The notes: generated by a model not told the origin, from the sequence alone. 64,000 bases of DNA from Sipunculus nudus (GCA_026874595.1 CM049308.1:70218624-70282623); one strand, 5' to 3'; positions 1 through 12,099 are shown, counted from the first letter of the stretch. A program made the numbers and translations.

Positions 1-1300
1 GTGAGTTATTTTCTGTGTTTACTGCACTAGGATCCCTTGCAAAAAGATTGCGTTCATAAGAAAAAATAAAAGATCCATTCGATTGGTTTGATCGTGTGGT
101 GGTTATAGCCAATCAGATGTCGATTAACTTATTTCTGGCCGATTATATTTCCGCTTGCATATTCTGGCCCGCATACTAATATTAATTACAGAGGTCCCTG
201 CAGATAAATGTTTGGACCATTCTCCACACAGAAGGTGTGTCTCTGAATGTCAAGGATAAACCTCCTGCACACATTCATTCGCTCGGCTAACTAGCGTCTT
301 TTACACAGAAATCGAGCTATAACGCCTGAAAAGTGTAAATTACAAAATTTAAGAATACGAAACAAATATACACACAGAATTCATTCCAGATATAAGAAAA
401 GGAAGGTATTTGTCCGTGCAACATATTAATATATTGATAACCCTGTGGATCTATTTGTCCGTGTAATATTCGTGACGCTGTATTTGAAATATAAACAGAC
501 ACACGTGCTTCCTTGGATTGGTTTTATAGGAAAAGCCTTTTTCCAGAATTGTTTAAGAAGTAAAAGCAAAGCAACACTTGTTGTGAAAAATTCCACATTA
601 TGAAAAATGTTAACCTGGGTAAGTGAGGATTTACCATTTATGCATGCTGACATATGAAATGACTGCCAAGGGATCGAGAGTCACATGTTGTTACATTTAC
701 TGATCATGCAAGTATACCCCATAAGGTCAAACATGCTTTAAATCCGTCACTTGCAGGAGGGGTTCATTTATATGCACAATTAATCTTAATCCTGCGCCGG
801 AGGTTGTGTTGAGACTTCTTGTTGGCTGTTCATATCATTAGTATATTGAGGCTGATACGCAACTGATAATATATTTGACTTTGCAGTGTGATTAATCGAT
901 GTACCGGTGACTCGTCACAGCCTTACAATCTGCACATTCATTTGAGTTCGAGAATAAACTAAGACCAAAAAAAGACTTTATATTTAATAGACAGTTTCAA
1001 CGCAAACCACAATTACATCCAAGAGGCCCATGTATGAACTGATCATGTATATGACTATTTAGTTTACAGATCTAAAGCTCGATCGGCCATCTCCGCTGTC
1101 AACCTGAGTTCGATACTTGATGTTGGAGTCAGGTCCGTTGCCAGGGGGATGCCGCGGTGTTCCATTGAGGAAAACTTAACAGACACTAAATATATGCTGA
1201 AAAATTTATATTATCAAGTAATCTTTACAAATAATCTTAAAAGATTTATCTTGATGACTTTATTTTTCAAATTGTCATTAAATAACTAAGAAATAGAAAA
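1..1300 (+). repeat. Segmental duplication A, copy 1 (intronic)
   Basis: This stretch aligns by eye with 28,705-30,015 in the same orientation, with many substitutions and small indels. Shared landmarks are the opening GATCCCTTGCAAAAAGAT, a block with TCTCCACACAGAAGG, a SINE head ending in GAGTTCGATAC/GGGTTCGATAC, and a final (TA)n. In the second copy this sequence directly follows a Kunitz exon. By homology an upstream Kunitz exon of the first gene copy probably lies just left of the window (inference). Confidence 0.8.
1064..1150 (+). repeat. tRNA-like SINE head (decayed)
   Basis: The sequence carries a B-box-like GAGTTCGATACTTGAT about 30 nt after an A-box-like CTAAAGCTCGATCGG. The duplicate at 29,735-29,815 is closer to a Pol III promoter (GGGTAAAACGCTCGACCC, then GGGTTCGATACCTGG), so the SINE was present before the segmental duplication. 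It does not fold as a clean tRNA and is not called as one. Confidence 0.5.
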
Positions 1301-1303
1301 TGA

Positions 1304-1304
1304 A

Positions 1305-1364
<60 letters not shown>

Positions 1365-1420
1365 TTTACGACCCCCCCCCCAAAAAAAAAAACACACACA
1401 CACACAGCACCCCCCCCCCT
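1304..1420. repeat. (TA)n microsatellite with poly-C/poly-A/(CA)n
   Basis: About 30 TA dinucleotides are followed by C-rich, A-rich and CA tracts. The TYR/ILE-alternating open frames across it are low-complexity artefacts. Confidence 0.95.
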
Positions 1421-2786
1421 TCTGTAAATCCCGACTACGCCCCTTGGAGTGGGTTGTGGAGTTGGTTGGAAACGCCTTTCTATGATCCTGGGTTCTCTCC
1501 AGTTTTCCGATTCCTTTACCTGTCACACTACAATGCCAATAATGTTCAGTTCTGGATGCTGGCAATTATAGAAAGGCGAGCAATAATATTTAATATAATC
1601 TGTATAATTTTATCACCAGTTATCGGCTCGTCCTCCTGTCCGGTGATAAGATAAACATTTGTCTGGGCCACACCTTCTTTACAAACTTATTCTGCCACTG
1701 GTTACTTGAACAATACATCCGCTTCCAGTTGGGCAATGTTTAATCATAAATCATTTCGAAAAAAAATATATATCACAAGTGAATCACAAGTATTCTGACA
1801 TGTCAGAAACCTTATGACTGACTATTAAAGCCAGCTGCAATGCCCGCCGACCAGCGACTCGCACTCTATAAAAGACTCATAAATATTTGTAATATTACAT
1901 GAATTATCTCACGTCATTTGTTCATTTTGCGTGCATACAAGAGTTTCCAATCATAACCATCACGGCATTAAGACATTTCGCTCTGTTTTATATGTGTCAT
2001 GGTTTTGAAAACACAGTCCGCATGTGTTTGTTTACCATAACAAGACTGTGTTATCAAAGGCCATATCTTTCACATGCAAGACAGTTCCCAAACAAGGAGG
2101 AGAAAAAAAAGGAAATAGACAGAAACACCGCTTGGTAGCTTGAGACACATCCCTAATTCAGTCTACCAAGGAGTTTCTATGAATATATAATTGACGGCAC
2201 ATAAGCATTTCTAATAATATGTGTTTATTTTATCTCGCTATAGTTTATTTTGGCTGAATACAAAATTTTCTTTGCACCCGCGTGATTGCTATGTTTATGT
2301 TTTGCGTCGCTGAACGCGCCCGCTTTAAGTTTATTTTCACTTTTGTTCAAGAGGAAGCAATCTGTTTAGATCGAAATATTGGCAGATATGCGATAATATT
2401 CTAAGTAGAAAACACACACGTCATGTATGTAACGTACCTTTTATGTGAATAAGTATCTTTAGAATAATTCCAATGATTTGGTTTTTAACGGCATATTTTA
2501 GGACTTTCTGTGTACTGACTGTAAATTGGCCATACATCCAAGGTTGTCAGACATTAGCATGGGATTTATTGTAGGTTTGTCAAGGGCATTCATCACTTAG
2601 TAAAAATGAGTCCGCCGAGTCAGAAAAAATGGCTGATATAACACGTGCTGACTCAAGTGAGAGGGACATGGACAACTTTTGACAGACGTTGATCTGGCGA
2701 TGGTGCTACTTGGTATATTACATATCTATCGTCAGTTAAAGAATAGTAACGTGTTCATAATCTCAACACAAGTTTTCGTTATGTAG
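1421..2786. other. Intronic sequence, no gene seen
   Basis: AT-rich sequence between duplication A and the first antistasin exon. I see no coding exon, tRNA or clear transposon terminus. Confidence 0.6.
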
Positions 2787-2905
2787 GTCAATGCCCAGTC
2801 CATGATTGTCCAATGGAGAGCCCAAGCTGTCCAAACGGTTACAAGAAGGACAAATATGGTTGCCAAACCTGCGAGTGTAAGACAAAGAGAAGTCGTCCAT
2901 GCAAG
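2787..2905 (+). CDS. Antistasin-like domain exon 1a of secreted protease inhibitor (gene copy 1)
   Basis: The exon has acceptor GTTATGTAG and donor GTAAAC. It enters in phase 1 and leaves in phase 0 (119 nt). It encodes about 39 residues with the antistasin signature CP-x-GY-x2-D-x2-GC-x2-C-x-C, seen as CPNGYKKDKYGCQTCEC, preceded by CPVHDCP. Antistasin domains are small disulfide-rich modules, known from leeches and molluscs, that inhibit serine proteases. The exon pairs with the next one (3,214-3,283) to make one domain. Its closest relative in the window is the exon at 15,685-15,800, which has the same phases and a similar upstream flank. The protein is presumably secreted, because the second gene copy starts with a signal peptide. 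Exon borders are confident; the target protease is unknown. Confidence 0.85.
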
Positions 2906-3213
2906 GTAAACCAGTATTTAAACTTATTAATCAGGGAAACACATTCTTCCACCATTATTACAAACAAGCCGACAGTATCAAACATTTTGAGGACGCATAC
3001 CGATGACAATCGTGCTCCCACCAATTAACAAATCTTTTTTTCGCTTGAACTAGGATTGCAAATGATAGCTGTAAGAGCAATGGGAATTCAGTCTTTTTCA
3101 TTTATATATATATATATATTAATCATCATTATCATCTTCATCGTCTACATTTATAGTGCTTGGGAAATATACCGACTGTTTTTTATGTCATAACTGGTTT
3201 CTTTTATTATCAG

Positions 3214-3283
3214 AACCACAAATGCGGTCCTGGAGAAAAGTGTATGGACACCCTGATGGTACCTGGTCCCCACTGCATTAACA
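3214..3283 (+). CDS. Antistasin-like domain exon 1b (gene copy 1)
   Basis: The acceptor TTATTATCAG and donor GTACGT give 70 nt, phase 0 in and phase 1 out. It encodes 23 residues, beginning NHKCGPGEKC and ending GPHCIN. The phase-0 join completes the cysteine-rich module begun in the previous exon. The 1-0 then 0-1 phase pattern makes the two-exon unit symmetrical (1-1), so it can be duplicated or inserted without disturbing the frame. The same pattern recurs in the exons at 4,292 and 7,796. Confidence 0.8.
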
Positions 3284-4291
3284 GTACGTAACCATATTAA
3301 CGGTTCCATATATAATACGGGCTTCATCTAAAAGAAAGAGCATTCGCCAATTTCTTCAAAGGAATTGATTATATTCGGTCAAAGATTATATCTTAATTAG
3401 ATTATTAGGGTATTAAGTATTTATTTTGGCATTAGCACTATTAATTTGTTTTGCTTCAAAATGCACTGAATTAGGCTAGAACAATGAGTGAAAGACAGAT
3501 AATTTTAATGTGAATAGACTTTTTGTATCATCCTTGATGTTTCTGTCAATCATCTTAGTTTCAGAATGACTTGAACGATAAATAAATCTTGAAAAACAAT
3601 AACACAAGGGGTTAGATTTCTCAAAGTAAAGAGCAAAGCACTTGAGAAGTTGCAAAACGTATTTCCGTACCTGCAATATGAATGTAAGGATACTCTGAAT
3701 ATAATGTTCATATGACTGTTTAGTGATATTACTAATGTCTCAGCCACTTTCATTTGTAATGAATTACTGAGAAACATGTTCATTTAGTCCTCTCATTAAA
3801 GACCAGGAGATATAGCCAGAATAAAGACCAAAGGTAAAAAAAAATTGCAACAGAAATTCTGTTTGCACAATGCATTTTATTAAGAAATGTAGTTAGTGAT
3901 ATACTAAAAAGTCTTTTCATGATTTTGGCCACAGACAACATCAATATTGTTCTGCGGACTCCGGGAACAAAAATATGAATTTTGTTTTACTGTTCAAGAC
4001 ACAGTTAGTGGAATTTTGCGGATATGCCAAGAAAATACAAAAAAAAATTATTCTGATATTGACGTATGTATGATTAACACAAAATTTGGGGAAAAAATGT
4101 TATACCTTTTTAATTTTGTTAAAGAATTATTTTTAGGAATTCGTGCCACAGCGAAAATTCGCCATTTAACTAGGACTGGTCTACATTTCAAAATCCAAAA
4201 TTGGATTCACGAAAAACAGTAGCGAATCCCTAGATCAATAGATTTTTTGTATGGCCCAAGCTTCGAAAATAATACAAACGTTTAATTTTAG

Positions 4292-4407
4292 TTAAATAAA
4301 ACAAGAAGATGTGCAACAGGGTGTGCATGGACTTTTGCAACAAGAGAGCTCCAATGATAGCCGACCTTCCTTGCCCTCCATGTAATTGTCCCGAAGACGC
4401 GTGCAAG
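4292..4407 (+). CDS. Second antistasin-like domain exon 2a, with possible nonsense codon
   Basis: The donor is AAG|GTACGT and the cysteine-rich frame includes MCNRVCMDFC and CPPCNCPEDACK. Using the ancestral acceptor TAATTTTAG gives exactly 116 nt, phase 1-0, the same length as the paralogous exon at 15,685. However, the third codon is then TAA. A weaker acceptor 14 nt downstream (ACAAG, exon from 4,306, 34 codons, phase 0) avoids the stop, but only fits if the 3,214-3,283 exon is skipped. Either the gene makes alternative products, or this copy is damaged and ends soon after HCIN. The coding character of the exon is clear; its splicing is not. Confidence 0.65.
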
Positions 4408-5014
4408 GTACGTTATACTGGTTTCATTCACACAACAGATCAAGCAAACGTATTCCAGATATAGTTTATTACTGTCATATTATCATATAACACGCCTACT
4501 TATGAAATTAAGACTAAGTATTGTCAAGAAGAAGCGATTATTATTTTGCATCATCGGCCACCACTTCGACCATTGACGGGAAAATACACTATTACACTGA
4601 ACCCACTACCCGGGCAGAAAAACTTTGTTTTTTTTTATCTTTCTACAATACAAATGAGATTGTGTGAATTGTTTAAATGCTATCGGCACGTCCATTAGCA
4701 CCGTCAACTTGACAGTGTCGTCAGCCACAGGGAAACTTCCTCTGACTAAATATTCCAGATGTCAACAAAAGCTTAGTATTTAGCACATTGTCAGTACCAA
4801 ACTTGAAGCGGAGAATAAAAACATATATTGTTATAGTTAAATCTTTTCTATATTTTTTTCCGTGACGTCACACTGAGGACCAGCCAATTTCATTAAGACC
4901 AAGTCTCTGTTCTGAATGCAGTACTTCCTTAACACATTAACAATGCTACCTGCTTATATTTTTACCTAACCTTTAGCCCTCAAGACGTATATATTTTCCA
5001 TTTGAGCATGGATG

Positions 5015-5440
5015 AGTGAGATAGAGCTAAAACTGAACGAAGATAAGACATGAGTTATTATCAATGATTTTAATTTTACCCTGAAGAATGTTGAGGATCT
5101 TACAATAAAGATTTGTGATGATATTGTCTATCCACCTAAATGTGTCAGAAAAATAGTTTTACATCCGTAGTACACTGCATCCAATGTCAGGGAGCATATA
5201 AGTAAGTATGCTCCGCGTAATATATCATGTAAAAAGATTGCATAGGGTGAAACTTTATATGAATACAAGGAATTATTTAGCTAAACCATTAGTCATGATT
5301 GACTGCGGTCGATTATTGCAACAGACTGCTCGTTGGTGCTTTTCAGAAGGAATTAAACCGTTTGCAGTTTATTCAGAACATGTGTGCTCGCCATGTAACA
5401 GTACTTCATATCTCCACACATGGTTCGAGCGGACGATTTG
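5015..5440 (+). pseudogene. Decayed non-LTR retrotransposon fragment, reverse-transcriptase C-terminal part
   Basis: In shifting frames it carries landmarks found after the RT catalytic core of Jockey/CR1-type LINEs. These are WMSEIELKLNEDKT (usual form W..kLkLNedKTe) near 5,015-5,055 and DYCNRLLVG...LNRLQFIQNMCARHVT (usual LDYCNsLL.G...L.rLQ.iQN.AAR.vt) near 5,300-5,395. Stops and frameshifts interrupt it, and no intact ORF remains. It lies in the intron between exons 2a and 2b. Confidence 0.75.
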
Positions 5441-6468
5441 CTTTTCCTTTTATTTTTCGTAATGACCAAGACACAGTGCGTTGGATTTTTGCCAGTTTGC
5501 CTAAAAAATACAAACATTTTCTCAAGTTCGTGATTTAGTACTCATGATCTGTACAAAATAAAGTCTACTTTCCAATATTTAAAAATTCTCTTTTTTTTAT
5601 ATCGTAGCACAAATTAGCAACATCATCAAGGACCTAGCCTTCATTTGTACAAACAATATCCGTTTGTTTAAATTTAGTTTACTGGATGGTCACCAGATGG
5701 GAGAATAATCACTCGAACCTCTTAGTGGATATTTGTGCTAAGATATTAAGTGTCATCATGTTGTTCTGTCGCTATTTTTAATTCAAGCAATCTCAAAAAA
5801 TATTTCACGTTTTTAGGTTAAAGGATAAAGAGTAGAACGGAAAAATTCCCTGATATAAATATCTTGCTTTTGTAACATTAATTTAAATATGGCTTTGAAG
5901 CATGTATGCCATTGTATCGTACTATAGGATTTACTCACGTTGCACTGCCTCCATTGCCACCGCCTGTGAGACAGTTCTTGTTGACAGGTTAACCTAACAT
6001 ATTTCGACTTATCTTCTCAAACTTGGTATCTGCATAGATATGGATGATAAGACAAGAACTTGTTTAATGGTACCATAATCTATATAATAAGTGAAAATAA
6101 CCTTAAATAAAGGCATTTTGGGTAAAAATTACAGACATCATTGGACTCCTAAGAGTGCAATGAGCTGTTTAAAAAAATCAGCATTACCAAAGACCTGACT
6201 AGTTTATCTTAGAAATAAGACTCTTGGCACCATCAGCAATTTATTTGCCGCTTGTGTGCCGTTTAATATCAGTGCCACTTGAAGACTCTCTTGACGTCTT
6301 GTTTGACCTGCTGCTTATCTACCAATCACTGCTCCTTTACAAAATGTCAACAAAATAACTAATAAATTAATAGTTAATAAGTTAATTTGAAAATTTGCAT
6401 TTTCAAAAATGTTGGTCAAAGCCTCCTGTATAATAGCTATCTATGATGAACTAACCTTGTACAGGTAA

Positions 6469-6473
<5 letters not shown>

Positions 6474-6512
<39 letters not shown>
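6474..6512. repeat. (TA)n microsatellite
   Basis: Uninterrupted TA run abutting the left end of the small pogo-like element. Confidence 0.95.
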
Positions 6513-6513
<1 letters not shown>

Positions 6514-6671
6514 GGGTACCTCTGTACAAAGGGCCCCTTTTATTTACGACCAGTTACGGGCGGTCCTTATAAAGGTTGTCTCGAAATATATAACTTTCCT
6601 CTTAAGGGCAACTCCCTAATGCGGGCAAAATGTCCGGTCCGGTCAGTGTCCGTTATTCGGAGGTTCCACTG
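6513..6671. mobile_element. Short pogo/Tc1-like MITE
   Basis: The right end read on the minus strand begins CAGTGGAACCTCCGAATAAC, typical of pogo/Tigger-type termini. The left end reads CGGGTACCTCTGTACAAAGG, a diverged counterpart. Both ends abut TA. At about 159 bp it has no coding capacity. Confidence 0.6.
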
Positions 6672-6694
6672 TATATATATATGTGTGTGTGTGT

Positions 6695-7645
6695 CAGGGT
6701 TGGCTCCAATTACAGGGATTGTATTACATTATTAATACCTTTATTCCTTATTCTAGCTGTTACTATTATTGTTAATATTACATTTGTTCATATGTTACTA
6801 TTTGTGTTATTATTACTTGGTTTCTATTTATATTATTTAACTATTACTAAACTATCAAATAAAGGGATGAGCATTTGCTCACCTTTTCCTCTACATTGCT
6901 CCATACCTATCCACTGTGAGCGAAACTAACGTGTTATTATCATGTTTAAATTTTGTTCTCTAATTTATTGAAATCCTTTTTCATTAATGAGCTACCACCT
7001 TAAATTAATGTGTTTAAATCGGATCAGTTCAGAGTTATTTATTTCCAGCAAGTTCATGATTAGTCCATTTTAATTTATCTTCAGCAGGTGTTTATTGCAC
7101 ATTATACACATTAGATTTTCGAACACATTCAGCAAAGTCTTCACATGCCATAATACTAAGAATGCAATATTGGTGTCATTGCGAGCAGGGCCTTATTCAC
7201 TGTCTGTGGTAACACTAATTAACTAATCAGATGTTATTACTATAAGACCGTCAACCTCATAAGTACTCAGACATCAGCAGCACTGCAAAAGCAGCACTGT
7301 ATAGCCTCAGCTTACAATTACTTGATTTAGAATCTAAAAACAAGCCGATGGTTTATCTAATTAGTTATCAGTATCAGCTCAAATCAATGCATGGCGTCCA
7401 GTGTCTACTGCACCATTACAGCATCTAGCATAGACTAATCACACTACAACTTGAGCCCTTTCTTGTGTTTCATTATATAATCAAATAATCAATCGATCCC
7501 TAACCTGTGTTAGTCGTGGATTGTAATAGTAAGAGAAAAAGTAATTATTCTATTACTTGGGATTCCTATTACTATTACTATTTCTTGAAAAGCTGTAATT
7601 TCCTGTTTTCTATTACTTTTAGATATTACAATAACCCGATCCCTG
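6695..7645. mobile_element. Non-autonomous hAT-like element
   Basis: The left end is CAGGGTTGGCTCCAATTACA; the right end read on the minus strand is CAGGGATCGGGTTATTG. CAGGG termini are typical of hAT elements. It sits in a (GT)n run, so the flanking 8 bp (GTGTGTGT and ATGTGTGT) are compatible with, but do not prove, a target duplication. The 951-bp interior is AT-rich with no recognisable transposase. Confidence 0.6.
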
Positions 7646-7795
7646 ATGTGTGTGTGTCAGAAAGAGGGGATTATTTAAAGAGTGTATTGCCAATATCCTG
7701 GGAATCTACGGCATCCTGGACGTCAGAAATGTATACTCACATATAATGCATTCAACTTTTTTCTGTAAATAAAGTTACTGTGATTTTTTTTTCAG

Positions 7796-7889
7796 ACAAT
7801 GTTATGCCAAGAAGGGAAGACCTGCGAGTCCAAAGTCGTCTGTAAAGGAAAAAGCAAGTGCCGCAGCAAAGGTCGCTGCGCTCGTAACA
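7796..7889 (+). CDS. Second antistasin-like domain exon 2b (gene copy 1)
   Basis: It follows a strong polypyrimidine acceptor (TTTTTTTTCAG) and ends at AACA|GTGAGT. It is 94 nt, phase 0 in and phase 1 out. It encodes 31 residues starting TMLCQEGKTC and ending KGRCARN, with six cysteines and many Lys/Arg. Phase and position make it the partner of exon 2a, 3.4 kb upstream; that intron has been swollen by three transposons. The basic residues could aid heparin or surface binding, as in some antistasins (inference). Confidence 0.75.
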
Positions 7890-8084
7890 GTGAGTTCAGT
7901 TAAACCCCCCAGCCCTACCCCCCAAAATGAAAGACAGGGATATGCAGATTAATATAAGGAAAATAATATTCACTGTTGTGTGTGTGTCAAGGTCCATTTC
8001 AGGCCCCCTGACACTAGAGAGTCCACGACTAGCGTACTGACTGTCAGAGTGCCGTTACATCTTTCACAAGGAACTCATTTTAAG

Positions 8085-8430
8085 CCTCTACGAGGATGCT
8101 AATATTTTCGTCATTTTTAAGGTCTCATGGCCTACAAGTGCGCTGGCAATTGACAACCAGACTGTTAGCTTTCTAGTTCAACAAGACCTACCATGACTGA
8201 GAAAAAATTCCGTTTATAAATTGGTTAATCCCTCCGCATGGTTGCTGGATTTCTGACCGCATGAACACGAGCATGACTCGATTGAGACTGAGTTTCAGTT
8301 TGGTTTGTGAGTTTACATGCATTATTTTGTATTAACACTTCATCATTCGTAGCTTCATGTTAAGATAATGTGCTGTTTACCACGATATTCATGCAACATG
8401 AGGGAAGTCCACTACGATTCATTCCTCGAT
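8085..8430 (+). repeat. Segmental duplication B, copy 1 (intronic)
   Basis: It aligns by eye with 34,915-35,330. Shared blocks include CTCATGGCCTACA, ATTTCTGACCGCATG and GCTGTTTACCAC followed by ATGCAACATGA. It lies 460 bp upstream of the WAP exon here. In the second copy the corresponding downstream region is occupied by transposon sequence. Confidence 0.75.
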
Positions 8431-8889
8431 ATGGCTTACGTCATGACTTCAAATTAGGCTTTCCAGCCAAATATAGTGCCTAGATACTGAGTCGTATAAT
8501 GACGGCTATTGTGCGGCTTGGTTCTCATAAAGCTTACTAAAAACTGTATGTACCGTACAGCACTCCTTGTACGGCGTAGCGCCTCATTGCCCAGTCATAC
8601 CTGAGCTACGACCTCCTGCATCCGCGGCTAGTCGTAGAAAACAGGCGGTCGCAACGACTCACTGTGACTATTCGGCATAAAAACAGTCAGCTACTCCATA
8701 TTTTGCTTAACATTTGACACACGTATTGCTTCCACAAAGTTCTTAGAATACCAGTGACTTGACTTTCATATCAAGGCTATATTCTTAAAAACTTATTTAT
8801 TAACTTTAAAAAGAGACCCAATGTGTCCCGGTGAACAAATGTGGAAGCAGTGATCGAGATGGGAGACACCCATTTGGTTTTATTTGTAG

Positions 8890-9024
8890 ACAAAGTATGT
8901 CCGGCACTTCCACCTGGCACCATTGGAACATGTGAGGAGCTCTGTAGCAATGACAGCGACTGTGTTGAAGGAGAAAAGTGCTGCTCTAACGGTTGTGGCC
9001 ACCGCTGTATGACAGCTGTGAACA
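8890..9024 (+). CDS. WAP (four-disulfide core) domain exon (gene copy 1)
   Basis: The exon has acceptor TTATTTGTAG and donor GTGAGT. It is 135 nt, phase 1-1, and encodes 45 residues. All eight WAP cysteines are present in the usual spacing: VCP...GTC-x3-C-x5-C-x5-CC-x3-C-x3-C. Examples are [11 protein letters not shown] and [16 protein letters not shown] domains are secreted inhibitors or structural modules, including shell-matrix proteins such as perlwapin. Its phase matches the exit phase of exon 2b and the entry phase of the terminal exon at 9,815, so the protein runs antistasin, antistasin, WAP, tail. The open frames on the opposite strand here are shadows. Confidence 0.9.
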
Positions 9025-9814
9025 GTGAGTTTGTAGGAATATACGAAGTTATATAAAGCAAGATTCATATAAGGCAATGGCTTAGTATTTACTAAATAAC
9101 AAGGAAAACTTATTGTCATTGCAATACCATTGCCGTATTCTTGAACGTTTACATTTAACATATTACATTTTCACTTAACATTTTCGTTATTGGTTATTCT
9201 TAATTTATTTCGGATTTCCTACCTGAATTACTGAAATAATATTGACACTAATGAATATATTTCCGTCGCGACGGAGCGATGAATAAAGTGGTCAGCTCTG
9301 TTCATCTGTGTGTAATTTTCTTCATTCGAAACTTTTTCCCAAATTCTTCAGATATTCTTCTAATTTATATAGCAGGTGTCTCGATATTCTCACCTTGACA
9401 CGATTTGAAATACACTGTATCTTTTTTTTTCAATATATTACATTACATCTTCGCTTCTCATACGTGACATATTTCTCAAGAAAATTTACAGTGAGGTGTC
9501 TGTACTTCGAATTATACATATGAGAGGTATTTTATATGATCATATAATTTTAACAGCAAACATTCAAATTTCTTTTAATAAATGTCGGATTTTGTCTTCT
9601 GAACAACGCATTTCGATACATCGGAAAACAGTTCTCATTAAGAAAAGAGCATGCAAACAATTCTATATCCGTATAATACCTAGTGCAAGTACCCTTAACC
9701 CTACACGTTATAGACTTGGTGCCCCAACTTTTTCATATCTAGGCATATATAATTATTTTTTCCAACATCTGTGGATGATTGAAAAATTAATAACGTTATA
9801 TTTGTTCCTTTTAG

Positions 9815-9852
9815 CCCCGCGGGAGACGGATGAAACCGAAACCAGCAAATAG
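9815..9852 (+). CDS. C-terminal exon of inhibitor gene copy 1
   Basis: A strong acceptor (TTTGTTCCTTTTAG) precedes 2 nt that complete a phase-1 codon, then PRETDETETSK and TAG. The phase fits the WAP exon exactly. It gives a short, charged, Thr/Glu-rich tail. The longer open frame running into it from 9,496 is intronic. An AATAAA lies far downstream near 10,229; no nearer signal was seen. Confidence 0.6.
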
Positions 9853-11890
9853 ATGATAGAAAAGAGAAAGAATCAGGAGACCTTATGCAGACCAGGCCAG
9901 AGCTCAGAAACAAAATATTTTGACAAACCTGCTTTCTGAAAACCGTTCTCTAATTCAATAATCTGTTCCACCAGGCGGTGGCCATCAAGTATGGATATAT
10001 TCATTTTAAAACCAATATTCAGATATTACTTGTCAGTTGATGAATCCATCCCTCCGGTAGTTATTTAAAATTAACTTTCACAAAACCTTGCAAGATTAAT
10101 TGTAATACTTTGGAAAAATTCTATTCTGTAATGCCATTCAAGAGGTCATACAGTCCTAGAGGCAGAAGTCGTTTGGGTTTATAATTCAGACTTCATGGTA
10201 CCGTATGGTAAAATTCATCATATAGCTAATAAACGTTGTATACTTCATAAACATTCATGAGTTTGAATTACATATTTTATTCATAAACCGGCTTTTATTA
10301 CTTGTTGTACAAAATATGCGCATTTTATTATTTAATTATTCATTTTCCATAACTTTTAGGACCGGATTGCAGTTATGAATCCAGTGTACGGCTTTACTAT
10401 ACCCATTAGTACTTAGTGTTGAACAGTTTAGGTGAAACCCTTTGTTGGATTAATAAGATTCTAATATCAGCAAACACAAAAAATAGTGAAGCATCTAGGT
10501 TCGTGTTTTGTACTAACACGTAAAAATTAATTTGAGTTTTATTTATTTATTTTATCTTTTATGTTTTATCTTTAAAGCCTTAGTCTCAGAGAGTGATCTG
10601 TTATTTATTATATCTGATATTTCCTCAAAGACCCCCCCCCCCCCCCCCCAAAAAAAAAAAAAGTATTCATCAACTTAACATCTAACATTTAATACTGTGT
10701 TACACAAAGAAAATATGTATTATATGTCGTGTGTTATTTTCAGGCATTTTTCCCATTTTGCAAATAAACGCATGCAAATAAACTTATTTTTCCTTGCCTT
10801 CTGGCTGTTGTTTACCTACGATGATAACGATATATATAGTGATCTGACACTCACATCGGCTGCATATTTAAATGTAATAAACTTATAAATCAGCGATGGA
10901 ACATCCAATATGCTTTTTTTTTTTTTTTTGCTTTGTTTTTACCGTTTTTTATTACATAAGCAAAATTGCATCGACAATAACATGCATTGGCTTCACATCA
11001 CTATAGAGTCCTGAACATTCGGAAAAATCTGGTGATCACACAATAAAAACGGTTTTGGTTTTATATATTGCTGTATATAATAAATATACTGTACTTCTCT
11101 TCACTGTTTGCTTCTAAATACTGTATATGCTTTGCACCGTTGACTACTTGTTGTTTAAATGTCAATTCTTACATAATTAACTGAATATTTGATCAATTAA
11201 TACATAAACAAAAATACACAAAGTACATAACACAAATGAAACATACTACAGTCTCTTTGATATTCTTGTGCGTATTCCTTCCGGCGTAACTCTGAAAATG
11301 TTTTGAAGTTCACACGTAAATATTTATAACACTTTTATCGTTGATGCATTTTGTACATTGAGAGGTATAAATATCTTAACATATACCCATCATGTAAATT
11401 AATCTGCTCAGATACCTCATCAATAAAAACAGCAATTTAAATCGTTTTTGCTTTTATTCCCTACATGTTATGTTAATCAGACATTTCGATGGAGCCCATT
11501 TAGTTTCGTGTTTTATCAGTTTTTCGTTCTTGACTGCAATATACCTTTCTGTCAGAAAGATATTTAAAAAAAAATCGCTTAAAGTTCATCATGTCTGGTT
11601 TTCGTTTATCACATCTATTGGTATATATGCTTTTGTTTGGAGTTTGTTTTATACATTCAACATAAACATACTGCTGCCACCCAGCACCTATAGCGTACAT
11701 TAAAATGTTGACGTACAATGATGTGACTGTGTAGCATCACATAAAGATGTAATAGTTTATTTATTTTTTTTATAATATATAAATATTTCATTTCACACCT
11801 TGGTTGTTTGATTTCACAAACAAAGATTATTAATCTTAAAAGATAAAAAGAAATCTGTCAACATTTTAAATATAACTAAGAAGCTGTCAC
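9853..11890. other. Intergenic, no gene seen
   Basis: AT-rich DNA with a C/A homopolymer tract near 10,630-10,662 and a T tract near 10,915. The two overlapping open frames at 11,470-11,718 lack splice sites, homology or codon structure that I can support. Confidence 0.6.
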
Positions 11891-11897
11891 TTTTTAC

Positions 11898-12078
11898 GAC
11901 CAATAATGTAATAACCGGCCCATATGGTAATAACGGTCTATATTGTAATAAAACTTCCCATAATGTAATAACCAAACCCTGCCCATATTGTAATCAAATG
12001 ACCCATATTGTAACAAAAAAGTCCCATATTGTTATAACGGCCCATATTGTAATAAAAACGAACCATATTGTAAATATC
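11898..12078. repeat. Degenerate minisatellite, unit CCCATATTGTAATAA plus spacer
   Basis: About nine units of 18-25 bp share the core CCATATTGTAATAA, with variable fill between cores. On the minus strand the repeats give an artefactual frame with recurring YNMG. Confidence 0.85.
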
Positions 12079-12099
12079 ATACCCTACAAGTATTGTTAC

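Noticed and set aside
1278-1565. Long open frames with alternating Tyr/Ile across (TA)n
   Set aside because: They are translations of the dinucleotide repeat; the same applies at 25,127-25,434, 42,316-42,707 and 43,791-44,078.
8777-9161. Minus-strand frames over the WAP exon
   Set aside because: Antisense shadows of a clear WAP exon with matching splice phases on the + strand.
9496-9814. 118-codon open frame ending at 9,852
   Set aside because: Only the last part, after a strong acceptor at 9,814, fits the gene; the rest reads through an intron with no domain.
11470-11718. Overlapping + and - frames of about 75 codons
   Set aside because: No domain, no splice context and AT-rich composition typical of chance ORFs.
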